64,000 nucleotides of DNA from Apibacter sp. B3706 (lineage in GTDB: Bacteria; Bacteroidota; Bacteroidia; Flavobacteriales; Weeksellaceae), in assembly GCF_011082725.1 (NCBI RefSeq), contig NZ_CP049715.1, positions 186,001-250,000 on the forward strand, in the 5' to 3' direction. The position numbers and the translations under genes were made by a program. Position 1 is the stretch's first letter, and each line of letters opens with the position of its first letter. Below are positions 37,798-46,539 of this stretch, one piece after another. A model generated the notes under the pieces. The model saw only the letters and a program-made list of their open reading frames with translations, was not told the DNA's origin and did not search any database.

Positions 37798-39180
37798 ATG
37801 AAAAAAATTTTATTAGTTTTATGGGTAAGTGTTCTTACTTTACAAAATTTTAATGCGCAAAATTCAAAAGCAGTTTGGGAGAAAAAATTAGATGAGGGAA
37901 ATCTTTGTTATCCTAGCATTAATGATATGGCCAAAACCCGATCTAGGGGAGTTGCGCTAATTGGAGATTGTCCTTTAGCATTAGGGATATTATCTAAAAT
38001 ATTTTTTCTAAACCCAAACGGTGAATTAATCAAGGAAAATTTCTTAGATACTGATTTAAATGGTGGAATCAGAATAGCTAATAAGATAATTCCCAATTCT
38101 GACGGTTATGTTATTTTTGGTATAGATGAAAAGAAATTTTCAGATAAATCAAAAAATAAATTGGATAATTTATGGATGATGCAGACCGATTGCAATGGTG
38201 GTGTAATAGAAACAAAAATTATTTGGAGTAAGAAATCTTTTGATAAGAATAATAGTGGATATGGAACGATTGAAATTCTATCTGTTAAAACAATTAGTGA
38301 CGGTTACTTACTTACAGCAAAAATATACGATGAAAACAATCAATTTGTTAAAGTTGTTTACAAACTTGATAAGAATGGTCAAGTTTTATGGGAAGTTAAT
38401 TTTGATGAAAAGTTAAGTTTTGAATATTTTGAGGTACTAAAAGAAACTGTTCATAACGAATACTGTATAATAGGGTATATTAAAGAAAGTTATAGATCAT
38501 CCAATAAAAATTTTTATGTCAAGTTAGACAAGGAAGGAAAGATTTTGACTCAACATGAAATAGTTGAGTTGGGTGATTTTAAAATGAAACCCATCACAAA
38601 TAAAAAAAATAAGCTCTTATTTTCAGTTAAAAATGAAGAAAATAAATTTATGGTAGTTGAGCTAAATGAAGATGGAAAAGTGATATCTAAGATTATCTAT
38701 GATAAGGTTATGGAAAATGATTCCACTTGGATGGAAACTGATGATGATTGCTATCTTATCGGAGGAAATGAATTTGTTAAAATAAATAAAAAGGGAGAAA
38801 TCATATGGAAAGAAAAAGTAAATAATAATTATGGTTATAATAATCTATTTAATTTAGGAAATAATGAATATATAGCTTTTAATAATTTTAATATTTTAAA
38901 ACTTAAGGATCAGCAGCCATTCTTAGGAATAGATGATGTTACTGAAAAAAGAGAGAACGTATTTTTATATCCTAATCCGGTTGACAGCTATTTATATATA
39001 AATGTTCCAAAAGGAGAAAAAATCAAAAAAATATTGGTAACCGATATTAGTGGGAAAAAGGTGTTTGAACACAATACATATCAGGATAAATTAGATGTTT
39101 CAATGTGTCTGCCTGGTGTATACTTTTTAAAAATAGAAACCGAATCTAAAGTATATGTTCAAAAAATACTTAAAAAGTAA
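37798..39180 (+). CDS. Secreted propeller-like protein with T9SS sorting domain (A1)
   Basis: The 460-residue protein has a signal peptide (LLVLWVSVLTLQNFNAQ), a body of repeated strands with about six motifs of the kind xxLDKNGQVLWE (LNPNGELI, LDKNGQVLW, LDKEGKIL, LNEDGKVI, INKKGEIIW), and a C-terminal type A sorting domain (LYPNPVDSYLYI, DISGKKV, LPGVYFLKI, VQKILKK). It should cross the outer membrane by the type IX system and stay on the surface or be released. The repeats suggest a beta-propeller. No enzyme motif is seen. It is 42 bases upstream of B1. The function is unknown. Confidence 0.85.
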   Translation: MKKILLVLWVSVLTLQNFNAQNSKAVWEKKLDEGNLCYPSINDMAKTRSRGVALIGDCPLALGILSKIFFLNPNGELIKENFLDTDLNGGIRIANKIIPNSDGYVIFGIDEKKFSDKSKNKLDNLWMMQTDCNGGVIETKIIWSKKSFDKNNSGYGTIEILSVKTISDGYLLTAKIYDENNQFVKVVYKLDKNGQVLWEVNFDEKLSFEYFEVLKETVHNEYCIIGYIKESYRSSNKNFYVKLDKEGKILTQHEIVELGDFKMKPITNKKNKLLFSVKNEENKFMVVELNEDGKVISKIIYDKVMENDSTWMETDDDCYLIGGNEFVKINKKGEIIWKEKVNNNYGYNNLFNLGNNEYIAFNNFNILKLKDQQPFLGIDDVTEKRENVFLYPNPVDSYLYINVPKGEKIKKILVTDISGKKVFEHNTYQDKLDVSMCLPGVYFLKIETESKVYVQKILKK

Positions 39181-39222
39181 AAAATTATTTTTTATTTAAT
39201 AATTCACCAAAAAATAGAGACA

Positions 39223-40413
39223 ATGAAAAATATAATTATACTACTAAGCATATTATCTTTTACAACTGTATATGCGCAAAACCCTAAGATTAATACCTTA
39301 AATACTTTTGAAGGTCCGAGTCAAGTAAAAACTATTATAAAGAATACGAAAGGCAATTATGTGCTATTAGAAAATATATGGTGTTTTGAGCCTGAATTTG
39401 GAAATGTTTATTCCATAATAATAAATGAATTAAATGATGAAGGCAAGGTTATATGGTCAAGAAATTTAGAAAAAGTAAATTCAGATGAAAAAGGTATTTT
39501 TTTAATAGAGAATGATAAAGGGTATTCAATTTTTACAGAGGATGGTCAATTGATCAAAATTGATAATTCAGGAATTATTTATTTTAGAAAGAAAACAGGT
39601 TTTATGATGCCTCGAAATATATTGGCATCAAATAAAGGAGGTTTTTTTATTTCAAACACTTTTAATAAAGAGGATATATGGATATCAAAGCTAAATTCAC
39701 AAGGTGAAATAGAATGGGAAATAACTAAAGATCAGTATAAGGCAGTATATGTTTCAATCAGACAAAAATCTGTAAACGGAAATTATTTGGCGTTAGTAAA
39801 AAAGAAAGATAAATCAGATGTTTCAAATTTCTATATAATGGAATTTACTGATTATGGTGAAATAATATCAGAAAAACAAATACCTAATCATATCATTTAT
39901 CAATCTAATAAAAATCTAGGTTTTTATCAAGACAGGTCCGGTAATTATTTAGTTTCCAGTACAGAAGATACTTCTGATCATGAAGTCAAATATGATTTTA
40001 GTTCAGAAGATATCAGATTAGTGAAATTAGATAAAGATTTTAATGTAATATTTAATAAATTATATGGTTATGCAATAGGTAATGACTTTTATTCAACCTA
40101 TTTAGGAAAAATTATTGAATCGGAAGAAGGAGGATATCTTTTTAGCTGTAGGGAAACATTTAATACAACAACTTATTTTGATAGCAGTATATTTAAAATT
40201 GATGAGAATGGAAATTTACAATGGTATGAATCTTTTCATCTTAATAAGGCTACTTTTATTGATTCTTTAATTCCAATGGGTAAAAATACCTATATGGTTT
40301 CTGTCTACTCAGAGTTTAATCCAATGGATTATTTTTCAGAATCAAAAATTTTTAAAATTACAGATATTTTAAATTCTAACTTTAATCCGTTGTTGTGTCC
40401 GGCAGAAGATTAA
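39223..40413 (+). CDS. Secreted propeller-like partner without sorting domain (B1)
   Basis: The 396-residue protein has a signal peptide (ILLSILSFTTVYAQ) and the same kind of repeats as A1 (LNDEGKVIWS, IDNSGIIYF, LNSQGEIEWE, IDENGNLQWYES), but no T9SS domain; it ends FNPLLCPAED. It is therefore expected to stay in the periplasm, unless it is escorted out by another route or by the A protein. It shares the A1 transcript and ends at a strong terminator. The function is unknown. Confidence 0.8.
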   Translation: MKNIIILLSILSFTTVYAQNPKINTLNTFEGPSQVKTIIKNTKGNYVLLENIWCFEPEFGNVYSIIINELNDEGKVIWSRNLEKVNSDEKGIFLIENDKGYSIFTEDGQLIKIDNSGIIYFRKKTGFMMPRNILASNKGGFFISNTFNKEDIWISKLNSQGEIEWEITKDQYKAVYVSIRQKSVNGNYLALVKKKDKSDVSNFYIMEFTDYGEIISEKQIPNHIIYQSNKNLGFYQDRSGNYLVSSTEDTSDHEVKYDFSSEDIRLVKLDKDFNVIFNKLYGYAIGNDFYSTYLGKIIESEEGGYLFSCRETFNTTTYFDSSIFKIDENGNLQWYESFHLNKATFIDSLIPMGKNTYMVSVYSEFNPMDYFSESKIFKITDILNSNFNPLLCPAED

Positions 40414-40450
40414 AGATTAAAAAAAGTGATTTAAAATTTTATTAATTATA

Positions 40451-40486
40451 AAACTAGATTATTTGAAAAATAATCTAGTTTTTTTA
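40451..40486 (+). terminator. Terminator of module A1-B1
   Basis: A perfect 13-base stem, AAACTAGATTATT with AATAATCTAGTTT, has a 5-base loop and a T tract. Confidence 0.9.
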
Positions 40487-40586
40487 TGAAATATAAAAAA
40501 TAAATTTATTACTCTAAACAACATAGTTTCCATTTGTTTATAGTCGGATAATACTTTTTTAAAATAAATATTAAAATCCCGTAGAG

Positions 40587-40613
40587 TATTTTATCCAAGA
40601 TTACTACTTTTAT
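40587..40613 (+). promoter_or_regulatory. Conserved upstream block, copy 2 (module A2-B2)
   Basis: It repeats the block at 37746-37771 (TATTTTATCCAAGATTACTA, then a TTTTA), 23 bases before the A2 start codon. Confidence 0.5.
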
Positions 40614-40636
40614 GCACTAAAAAATAAAAGTGATTT

Positions 40637-42031
40637 ATGAAAAAAATTTTACTAGTTCTATGGGCAAGCGTTCTTACCTTGCAAGAAAGTAATGCGCAAA
40701 GTGCAGAGGTACTTTGGGATAAAGAAATTGGTTCTTTAGTCGAGGATTTTAACAAGCTATCTAATGGTGGATTTGCATTAGCTACTTTTAAAGAGGAAAA
40801 TTTTTTGGATAACAAGGTTTATTCACATTCAAAATTAATTTTAACGGATTCTCTAGGGAAAAATCTAAAAGAAACCTATTTAGGTAAGGATATCTATGGA
40901 GGAAATAGATATGTTTATAAAATAATAGCAAAACAGGATGGTTATACAATTTTTGGACTGGATAGAAATCACTATTCGGATATAGAGGAAAATGATAGAA
41001 GTGGTGTATGGATGATGGATGCAGATTGTAATGGTACTGAAATCTCTTCAAAAGTAGTCAGGCCGATTAATTGGGAAAATAATTCATGTGGGTTGGATAA
41101 ATGCTTAATAGAGATAAATTTTCTTCAACCTGTTGAAGATGGTTATATAATAAATGTAATAGACTATTCTGATTATTATAATATTGGTGATAATAGTGTA
41201 CTTTTTAAAATTGATAAATTAGGGCAATTAAAGTGGAAAAATGAATTAAAATTTATAGAAGCTCTATCCATGAGAGAAACCATAGATAATGAATATATCT
41301 TTATAGCAAAATTCTGTGATCATAACAGGTCTTGTAAAAATTATTTATTAAAATTAAATAAAGAAGGTGATATACTCATTAAAAAAGAAATTTTGGATTT
41401 AAATGAAATTAGTTATATCACTAATAAAAACAAAAAATTTTTATTTTCATATTTTAACGAGAATAATAAACTTCAGATAGTTGAACTAAATGATGAAGGG
41501 GAAATTATATTTAAAAGTCACTATGATGAGATTAGTAAACAATACTGCAAATTAATTGAAACTGAAGATAATAACTTTTTTGTATTATTAAGTAATGAAC
41601 TTATTAAAATTAATAAGAAAGGGAATATCCTATGGCAGCAAGATATAAATATAAAATGTGGAAATTATCAAATTTCCAATTTGGGAAATAATGAATATTT
41701 AATTTTCGGAGGATATAGTGGATTGAATAAAAATAATGGTTTTGTTATTAAAATAAAAGATAATCAGACTTATCTGGGAATTGAGGATCAGGATAAAAAA
41801 AATGAATCAATATATTTATACCCCAACCCGGTTGAAACCTATTTATATATAAAAACACCCGATAATCAAATAGTTAAAAAAATAATTATAACAGATATTA
41901 CGGGGAAAATACTAATAGAAAGAAGAGAGATGCAAGATAAAATAAATATGTCAATGTATGCTCCGGGTATATATGTTATCAAAATTGAAACCGAAAACAG
42001 TCATTATATACAAAAAGTATTAAAAAGGTAG
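40637..42031 (+). CDS. Secreted propeller-like protein with T9SS sorting domain (A2)
   Basis: The 464-residue paralogue of A1 has a nearly identical signal peptide (LLVLWASVLTLQESNAQ), about six propeller-type motifs (IDKLGQLKWK, LNKEGDIL, LNDEGEII, INKKGNILWQ) and a type A sorting domain (LYPNPVETYLYI, DITGKIL, APGIYVIKI, QKVLKR). It has additional Cys pairs in the middle (NSCGLDKC, CDHNRSC) that A1 lacks. It is 23 bases upstream of B2. The function is unknown. Confidence 0.85.
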   Translation: MKKILLVLWASVLTLQESNAQSAEVLWDKEIGSLVEDFNKLSNGGFALATFKEENFLDNKVYSHSKLILTDSLGKNLKETYLGKDIYGGNRYVYKIIAKQDGYTIFGLDRNHYSDIEENDRSGVWMMDADCNGTEISSKVVRPINWENNSCGLDKCLIEINFLQPVEDGYIINVIDYSDYYNIGDNSVLFKIDKLGQLKWKNELKFIEALSMRETIDNEYIFIAKFCDHNRSCKNYLLKLNKEGDILIKKEILDLNEISYITNKNKKFLFSYFNENNKLQIVELNDEGEIIFKSHYDEISKQYCKLIETEDNNFFVLLSNELIKINKKGNILWQQDINIKCGNYQISNLGNNEYLIFGGYSGLNKNNGFVIKIKDNQTYLGIEDQDKKNESIYLYPNPVETYLYIKTPDNQIVKKIIITDITGKILIERREMQDKINMSMYAPGIYVIKIETENSHYIQKVLKR

Positions 42032-42054
42032 ATAATTTAATTTGAAAATATAAA

Positions 42055-43263
42055 ATGAAAAATATAATTATAATAATAAGTATTTTATTTATAACTAATT
42101 TATCGGCGCAATTTCCAACATTAGTAGAAAAAAATTCTTTTGAAAATTTTGAAATATCCTCACTAATAAAAACTAAAAATGGAAGTTTTGTTTTAACAGG
42201 TTTCTTTTGTCCAATATTGGAAGTAAATGAGGAAAAAGGTGAAGAAATTAATTACAAGAATCGATTATGGAGTGCAGAATTAGATCAAAACGGGAAAACT
42301 ATATGGTCAAAAATTTTAACCGATGGAATAAAAGATAGTATAATTGGAAAATACATAGCAGAAGGAAATTCGGGCTTCTTAATATTAACAAAAAATTTAG
42401 GTAATAATCAACATCAGTTAGTTAAAATTAATAATTCTGGTGATATATTATGGAAGAAAAATGTAGGAAAATCTTCAAAATTAATATCAGCTAATAAAGG
42501 AGGTTATATTCTATTAGGAAAATATAATAAAGAAAATAATTGGATATATAAATTAAATGAAAATGGAGAAGAGCAATGGAAAATATCAATGTCCCAATTT
42601 AATAACCAAAAGATGGTGGATGTTATAAACACAATAGATTACCAATATATTGTATTAGCCTATGACATTAATGAAATAGGTGAAAAAAAATGGAATCTGG
42701 TTAAGTTTAATGATGAAGGTAAAATAACTTGGAAAAAAAAATTAGTGAGTAATATTTTTGCAAATTCTGATTATAAATTAGGCAATTTTATTCAAGATAA
42801 ATTAGGAAATTATATAATAGCGACTACGGAAAAATATGTAATACATTCTGATATAAGAATAACAAAAGTAAATGAAAAAGGTGCAATTTTATACAGTAAA
42901 CTGTATGGGTTTGATATAGGTAAAGATAAGCCAATTAATGAAATTGCTTATGGAATTATCGAAGCGGAAAATGGTGGATATATCTTTGGGGGCAGAATTT
43001 ATGAATTTGCAACTTCCGTGGGTAGAGATGTTTTATGTTTATTTAGAATTGATGAAAATGGAAATTTTTTATGGTTTGATAGTTATAGGAAATTTAAATA
43101 TAATAATATCATTTCTTTTCAAACTTTAAATGATAATAAATATATTATAGGATTAACTTCAAATTGGGATGATGAGAGAAATAAAAATTATACTTTCATA
43201 TTATCTTTAACAGATAATTTTGATGCTAAAAACGATCCAATGCTTTGTCCATTAGTCGAATAA
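42055..43263 (+). CDS. Secreted propeller-like partner without sorting domain (B2)
   Basis: The 402-residue paralogue of B1 has a signal peptide (IIISILFITNLSAQ) and repeats LDQNGKTIWS, INNSGDILWK, LNENGEEQWK, FNDEGKITWK and IDENGNFLWFDS. It has the same closing motif (DPMLCPLVE against NPLLCPAED in B1). The conserved C-terminal Cys-Pro is the most striking shared residue pair. It is co-transcribed with A2. The function is unknown. Confidence 0.8.
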   Translation: MKNIIIIISILFITNLSAQFPTLVEKNSFENFEISSLIKTKNGSFVLTGFFCPILEVNEEKGEEINYKNRLWSAELDQNGKTIWSKILTDGIKDSIIGKYIAEGNSGFLILTKNLGNNQHQLVKINNSGDILWKKNVGKSSKLISANKGGYILLGKYNKENNWIYKLNENGEEQWKISMSQFNNQKMVDVINTIDYQYIVLAYDINEIGEKKWNLVKFNDEGKITWKKKLVSNIFANSDYKLGNFIQDKLGNYIIATTEKYVIHSDIRITKVNEKGAILYSKLYGFDIGKDKPINEIAYGIIEAENGGYIFGGRIYEFATSVGRDVLCLFRIDENGNFLWFDSYRKFKYNNIISFQTLNDNKYIIGLTSNWDDERNKNYTFILSLTDNFDAKNDPMLCPLVE

Positions 43264-43308
43264 TTATTTAATCGGCATTTGATAGTCTAAAAAAATTAAA
43301 ACATATGT

Positions 43309-43344
43309 AAACTAGATTATTTTTTGAATAATCTAGTTTTTTTT
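43309..43344 (+). terminator. Terminator of module A2-B2
   Basis: It has the same 13-base stem as the terminator at 40451-40486, with a TTTTG loop and a T tract. Confidence 0.9.
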
Positions 43345-43359
43345 GTGAAATATAAGAAA

Positions 43360-43367
43360 TACATTTG
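43360..43367 (+). promoter_or_regulatory. Promoter -7 element of the EamA permease gene
   Basis: It reads TACATTTG, 20 bases before the ATG. A TTTG at 43342-43345 is only 14 bases upstream, so the -33 element is uncertain. A decayed copy of this stretch follows the first module at 40487-40510. Confidence 0.55.
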
Positions 43368-43387
43368 CAGCAAATTTTGCACTAAAA

Positions 43388-44335
43388 ATGAGGGCAGCAA
43401 GGTATATATTATTACGCTTACCAAGAAAGTCAAAAGCACTGGTTGGGAAATATGGAAAAGGATCCTTTTTTAAAGGATCATTGAGCGCAATTATTTCATC
43501 CATGACCTATGGATTAATTCCTTTATTTAGCATTCCTTTAATGAAAAAAGGATTGAATTTTGATACTGTTTTGTTTTATCGATTTTTATTAGCATGTATT
43601 GCTGTCGCAATACTGATGAAAATAAAAAAAGTACATTTTTCAGTTTCCTTGAAAGAATTTAAAGCATTAACAGTTCTAAGTTTACTTTGTAATACTTGTT
43701 CACTCTTTTTCTTTCTATCCTATACGTATTTAGGAGGAGGAGTTACCACTACCGTCCATTTTTTATATCCTGTTTTTGTTACCATCATTATGGGAATCTT
43801 TTTTCGTGAAAAAATTTCCGTTAAAGGTTTTATTTCAATACTATTGGCTGTAGTTGGTGTTGCACTTTTATCTTTGGGAGAAGGAATTGGTCACATCAAT
43901 TTCAAAGGAATTGTGTTTGCTCTTTCAGCAGCAATATTTTATGCATTTTTCCTGGTATTATCCGTTAAATCAACGGTAAAAGATATGCCGGTGCTTAGAT
44001 ATACCTTTTATATTCAAGTTATTGGCGTGGTTTATCTTCTTATATTCTGTTTATTGACCGGTTCTTTTCAATGGTTTCCGGTAAAAGATACTTCATGTGT
44101 TCTAAATATAACATTATTAGCTTTAATTCCCACTATAGTATCAATTATAACTTTAGTTGAGGCAGTTAGAAGAATAGGATCTACTCTTACCTCAGTTTTA
44201 GGCGCATTTGAGCCCATTACCGCTGTTATTATAGGAGTAGTAGTGTTTTCAGAACCCTTTTCCTCCATGATGTTAGTTGGTATTCTCCTCATAATAACGG
44301 GTGTTTTTGGGATTATAGTATCTCAAAAAAAGTAA
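43388..44335 (+). CDS. EamA/DMT-family permease
   Basis: The 315-residue protein has ten predicted membrane helices in two EamA repeats, each ending in a GYxL-type turn (for example LLAVVGVALLSLGEG and LIITGVFGIIV). Family members export amino acids or other metabolites. It has a basic N-terminal extension of about 30 residues (RYILLRLPRKSKALVG) before the first helix, longer than usual; no other ATG lies closer to the helix, so I keep this start. Confidence 0.88.
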   Translation: MRAARYILLRLPRKSKALVGKYGKGSFFKGSLSAIISSMTYGLIPLFSIPLMKKGLNFDTVLFYRFLLACIAVAILMKIKKVHFSVSLKEFKALTVLSLLCNTCSLFFFLSYTYLGGGVTTTVHFLYPVFVTIIMGIFFREKISVKGFISILLAVVGVALLSLGEGIGHINFKGIVFALSAAIFYAFFLVLSVKSTVKDMPVLRYTFYIQVIGVVYLLIFCLLTGSFQWFPVKDTSCVLNITLLALIPTIVSIITLVEAVRRIGSTLTSVLGAFEPITAVIIGVVVFSEPFSSMMLVGILLIITGVFGIIVSQKK

Positions 44336-44428
44336 TGATATGATTTAATTTATTTTTACAATATTAAACAATACAAATAGTAAGCTTCAATTTTATTTAG
44401 CACTAGACTGTTAAATTTAATAAAAAAT

Positions 44429-45760
44429 CTATTTTCTGTAATCATCGTATAAAAGAATCCAATCGGAATGCTTAAAATAATCCCAGCTTACATCTGCTAA
44501 ATCAATTTTTGGGTCAATAAACCTCTTATAGGGATGAGCATTCACGGATACTTGAGTATCGGCATAAATTTCTACATCTATATGACGCAATTTGAAATCC
44601 TCTTTTACATATTGAGCTGCTTGCCATATAAAGTCAGGGTAACAATTGATTCTAAGTATTTGTTTATCAGTAAATATATCCTGCATACGAAACGGTAGAA
44701 TTTTTTTAGTTTTTTTATCAATAACAGTAAAATGTGTTGACCCATTACGTTGTCTCAGCATCATTCTCCAACTTAACCGATGCCCCTCTTCAGTCCAAAA
44801 TACATTTCCTTTAATGAAATAATGGCGTATTGGCAAAATCAATTGAATGGTGAAATAAATTACTAAGAGAAAATACACTGTTTTTTTATTAGAGTAATTA
44901 TATTTATTTTCTTCGAAAGAAAGATTTGGACGCTTTTTGAAAAATATTTTACGGATGGTTTCCGGAGGATAGAAAAAAACGGTAAAGCTTAAGGCAAAAT
45001 AGGGGAAAATTCCTACGTTTAGAATAAACGAATTAGCAAGATGAAAAATTAAACAGGCAATTAAGGCTAACGTTCGGGTTTTTTTCCAAAGCATTAAAGG
45101 AACAACCAATCCGTCAAATAAAATTCCAAGATAAGCTATAGAAATATAAAACCATTTTTGGGTAAAAAATTGGCCGATCAAAGGGATATTTGTTTTATTG
45201 GAATATAATAAACGCGTAAAGGTTCCATCTAACCAATCAGGATAAAGTTTGGCAATACACGCAAAAAAATATAAAATGGATATTTGAAATAATAAAACGA
45301 ATGAGCACCATTGAGGCATGGTCAATGACCTTATATTTTTATTTCTTCTTGAGTCCAAAGAATAATAAGCATTCGCAGGTAAAAAGAGCATAATAATACA
45401 TATTAGAATTAAAAAATAATAATGATTATTATAGGCAGTTTTTTGCATTAAATATTGAGCCGTCCACAATATAGTAAAGCATGAAAGACTTAAACGATAT
45501 CTATAACCTATCATAACCAAAAGTCCCAATATACCTAAACAAATAAAATAAAGATACATACCATATCCCGGTAGAGGGTGGAGCCAAGTAAAACCAATAA
45601 ACGGGAAAAAGACTTTAGGAGTAATTAAATTGATATTTACCCAACCTGTTAAAATTGCCCCCCAAGTTTCCGTCAATAGCAAAAATCCAAATAGTATACG
45701 GAATACAATCAATGGCGAATTATCTATTTTGCGAAATAAACTTTGTCTTGATAGTACCAT
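44429..45760 (-). CDS. Vitamin K-dependent gamma-carboxylase-like (HTTM) membrane protein
   Basis: The 443-residue multi-helix protein has the HTTM-domain marks of bacterial relatives of gamma-glutamyl carboxylase: YNNHYYFLILI at about residues 110-120, FFACIAKLYPDWLDG around the conserved Lys171, and WTEEGHRLSW at 322-331. The C terminus carries a soluble domain. No vitamin K is made or recycled by neighbours, and the bacterial substrate is unknown. It is monocistronic and convergent with the EamA gene. Confidence 0.82.
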   Translation of the reverse strand: MVLSRQSLFRKIDNSPLIVFRILFGFLLLTETWGAILTGWVNINLITPKVFFPFIGFTWLHPLPGYGMYLYFICLGILGLLVMIGYRYRLSLSCFTILWTAQYLMQKTAYNNHYYFLILICIIMLFLPANAYYSLDSRRNKNIRSLTMPQWCSFVLLFQISILYFFACIAKLYPDWLDGTFTRLLYSNKTNIPLIGQFFTQKWFYISIAYLGILFDGLVVPLMLWKKTRTLALIACLIFHLANSFILNVGIFPYFALSFTVFFYPPETIRKIFFKKRPNLSFEENKYNYSNKKTVYFLLVIYFTIQLILPIRHYFIKGNVFWTEEGHRLSWRMMLRQRNGSTHFTVIDKKTKKILPFRMQDIFTDKQILRINCYPDFIWQAAQYVKEDFKLRHIDVEIYADTQVSVNAHPYKRFIDPKIDLADVSWDYFKHSDWILLYDDYRK

Positions 45761-45815
45761 GCTATATTTATTTGTTATATAATAAAGGTAGTAAATAAAA
45801 AGTAATTCAAAATAA

Positions 45816-46067
45816 ATGATTTCGAGTAAATTTAATAATGATATAATTCCTATTGCTAAATGGATTCTTAAAATAAGAAAAAGATATTTAGTATTAATTA
45901 CCTTAGAATTTCCAAATATTGATGATCAAGTAAGGCCACTTATACAAAGAAATCGTTTAACTGTTACCAATGATGACTTGGTAAGAAATTTAATTTTGAT
46001 TAGATCTTATTATAATGCATATGATTTATTACAATTGAGCACAGCATTAAACTTTTTAAAAATTTAA
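45816..46067 (+). CDS. Possible small protein, unknown
   Basis: An open frame of 83 codons follows 55 bases after the divergent HTTM gene start. It encodes a basic N-terminal half (AKWILKIRKRYLVL) and a mixed C-terminal half with no signal or metal motif. The stop codon overlaps the 5' arm of a strong hairpin at 46066-46090, which suits a real transcript end. I do not recognise it and it may be spurious. Confidence 0.4.
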   Translation: MISSKFNNDIIPIAKWILKIRKRYLVLITLEFPNIDDQVRPLIQRNRLTVTNDDLVRNLILIRSYYNAYDLLQLSTALNFLKI

Positions 46068-46090
46068 AGCGGCCATACAATGACCGCTTT
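46066..46090. terminator. Hairpin terminator usable on both strands
   Basis: AAAGCGGCCAT and ATGACCGCTTT pair with one mismatch around a three-base loop. T-rich sequence follows on both strands. It could end the small ORF on the plus strand or a small RNA on the minus strand. Confidence 0.7.
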
Positions 46091-46163
46091 ATTTGTTTTC
46101 ACAGCATAGAAAGAATATCTATCTGTGAATGCTCAAAATTATAATTATAAGATAAAATAAATA
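46066..46163 (-). ncRNA. Candidate small RNA
   Basis: On the minus strand a TATATTTG element at 46177-46170 points at about 100 bases with no ORF. These contain a long hairpin (TTCACAG/CTGTGAA closing at 46098-46104 and 46123-46129, with ATAGA/TCTAT inside) and end in the hairpin at 46066-46090. This is the layout of a short structured RNA. There is no -33 element, and the 5' end is a guess. Confidence 0.35.
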
Positions 46164-46169
46164 TTAATG

Positions 46170-46177
46170 CAAATATA
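46170..46177 (-). promoter_or_regulatory. Orphan promoter -7 element
   Basis: It reads TATATTTG on the minus strand with GC following, exactly like the tRNA-Ser element, but no protein gene lies downstream before the terminator at 46066-46090. Confidence 0.4.
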
Positions 46178-46539
46178 GTAAATTTATTTTAATATGCTAT
46201 TATAAATATTTATTTATATATTTAATTATTATAATTAATAGAATAAATGAATATATTTATTTAAATATTCTATGGTTAAAGTACGTTAAATAAAGGGTTA
46301 AACAATAATTAGAAATTATAAATTTATTTCATAAAAATTTATTTATTATTCATAATGATATAAAATAATAAAATTGAATTTTTTACTTTAAAATTTTTTG
46401 TCTTTTAAAAAAGTATGATTAACAATCAACGTTGTTCTTGGTTATATGTAAGAGATAGTAGGGATATAGAAAGATGAATATTTGAAAACGATGATTTCTA
46501 TTATGAGAAAAAACTGAATGTAGTAAAAACTTCTGAAAA
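46178..46539. other. Gene-poor AT-rich spacer
   Basis: I see no ORF, RNA or strong hairpin between the candidate small RNA and the end of the flippase gene. Confidence 0.4.

Larger units (their letters stand above)
37746..43344 (+). repeat. Tandem duplication of a two-gene secreted module (A1-B1, A2-B2)
   Basis: Unit 1 (37746-40486) and unit 2 (40587-43344) each contain an upstream block, gene A with a T9SS sorting domain, gene B without one, and a terminator with the identical 13-base stem AAACTAGATTATT. The first 25 or so codons of A1 and A2 are nearly the same, whereas the middles have diverged. This indicates an old duplication kept under selection. Confidence 0.8.

Noticed and set aside
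38000-43300. CRISPR-like or DNA-level tandem repeats in the duplicated region
   Set aside because: The similarity is between whole genes and their flanks; no short regularly spaced repeats are present.
43388-44335. Linking the EamA permease functionally to the A-B secreted module
   Set aside because: It has its own promoter after a strong terminator, so nearness alone does not support a shared role.
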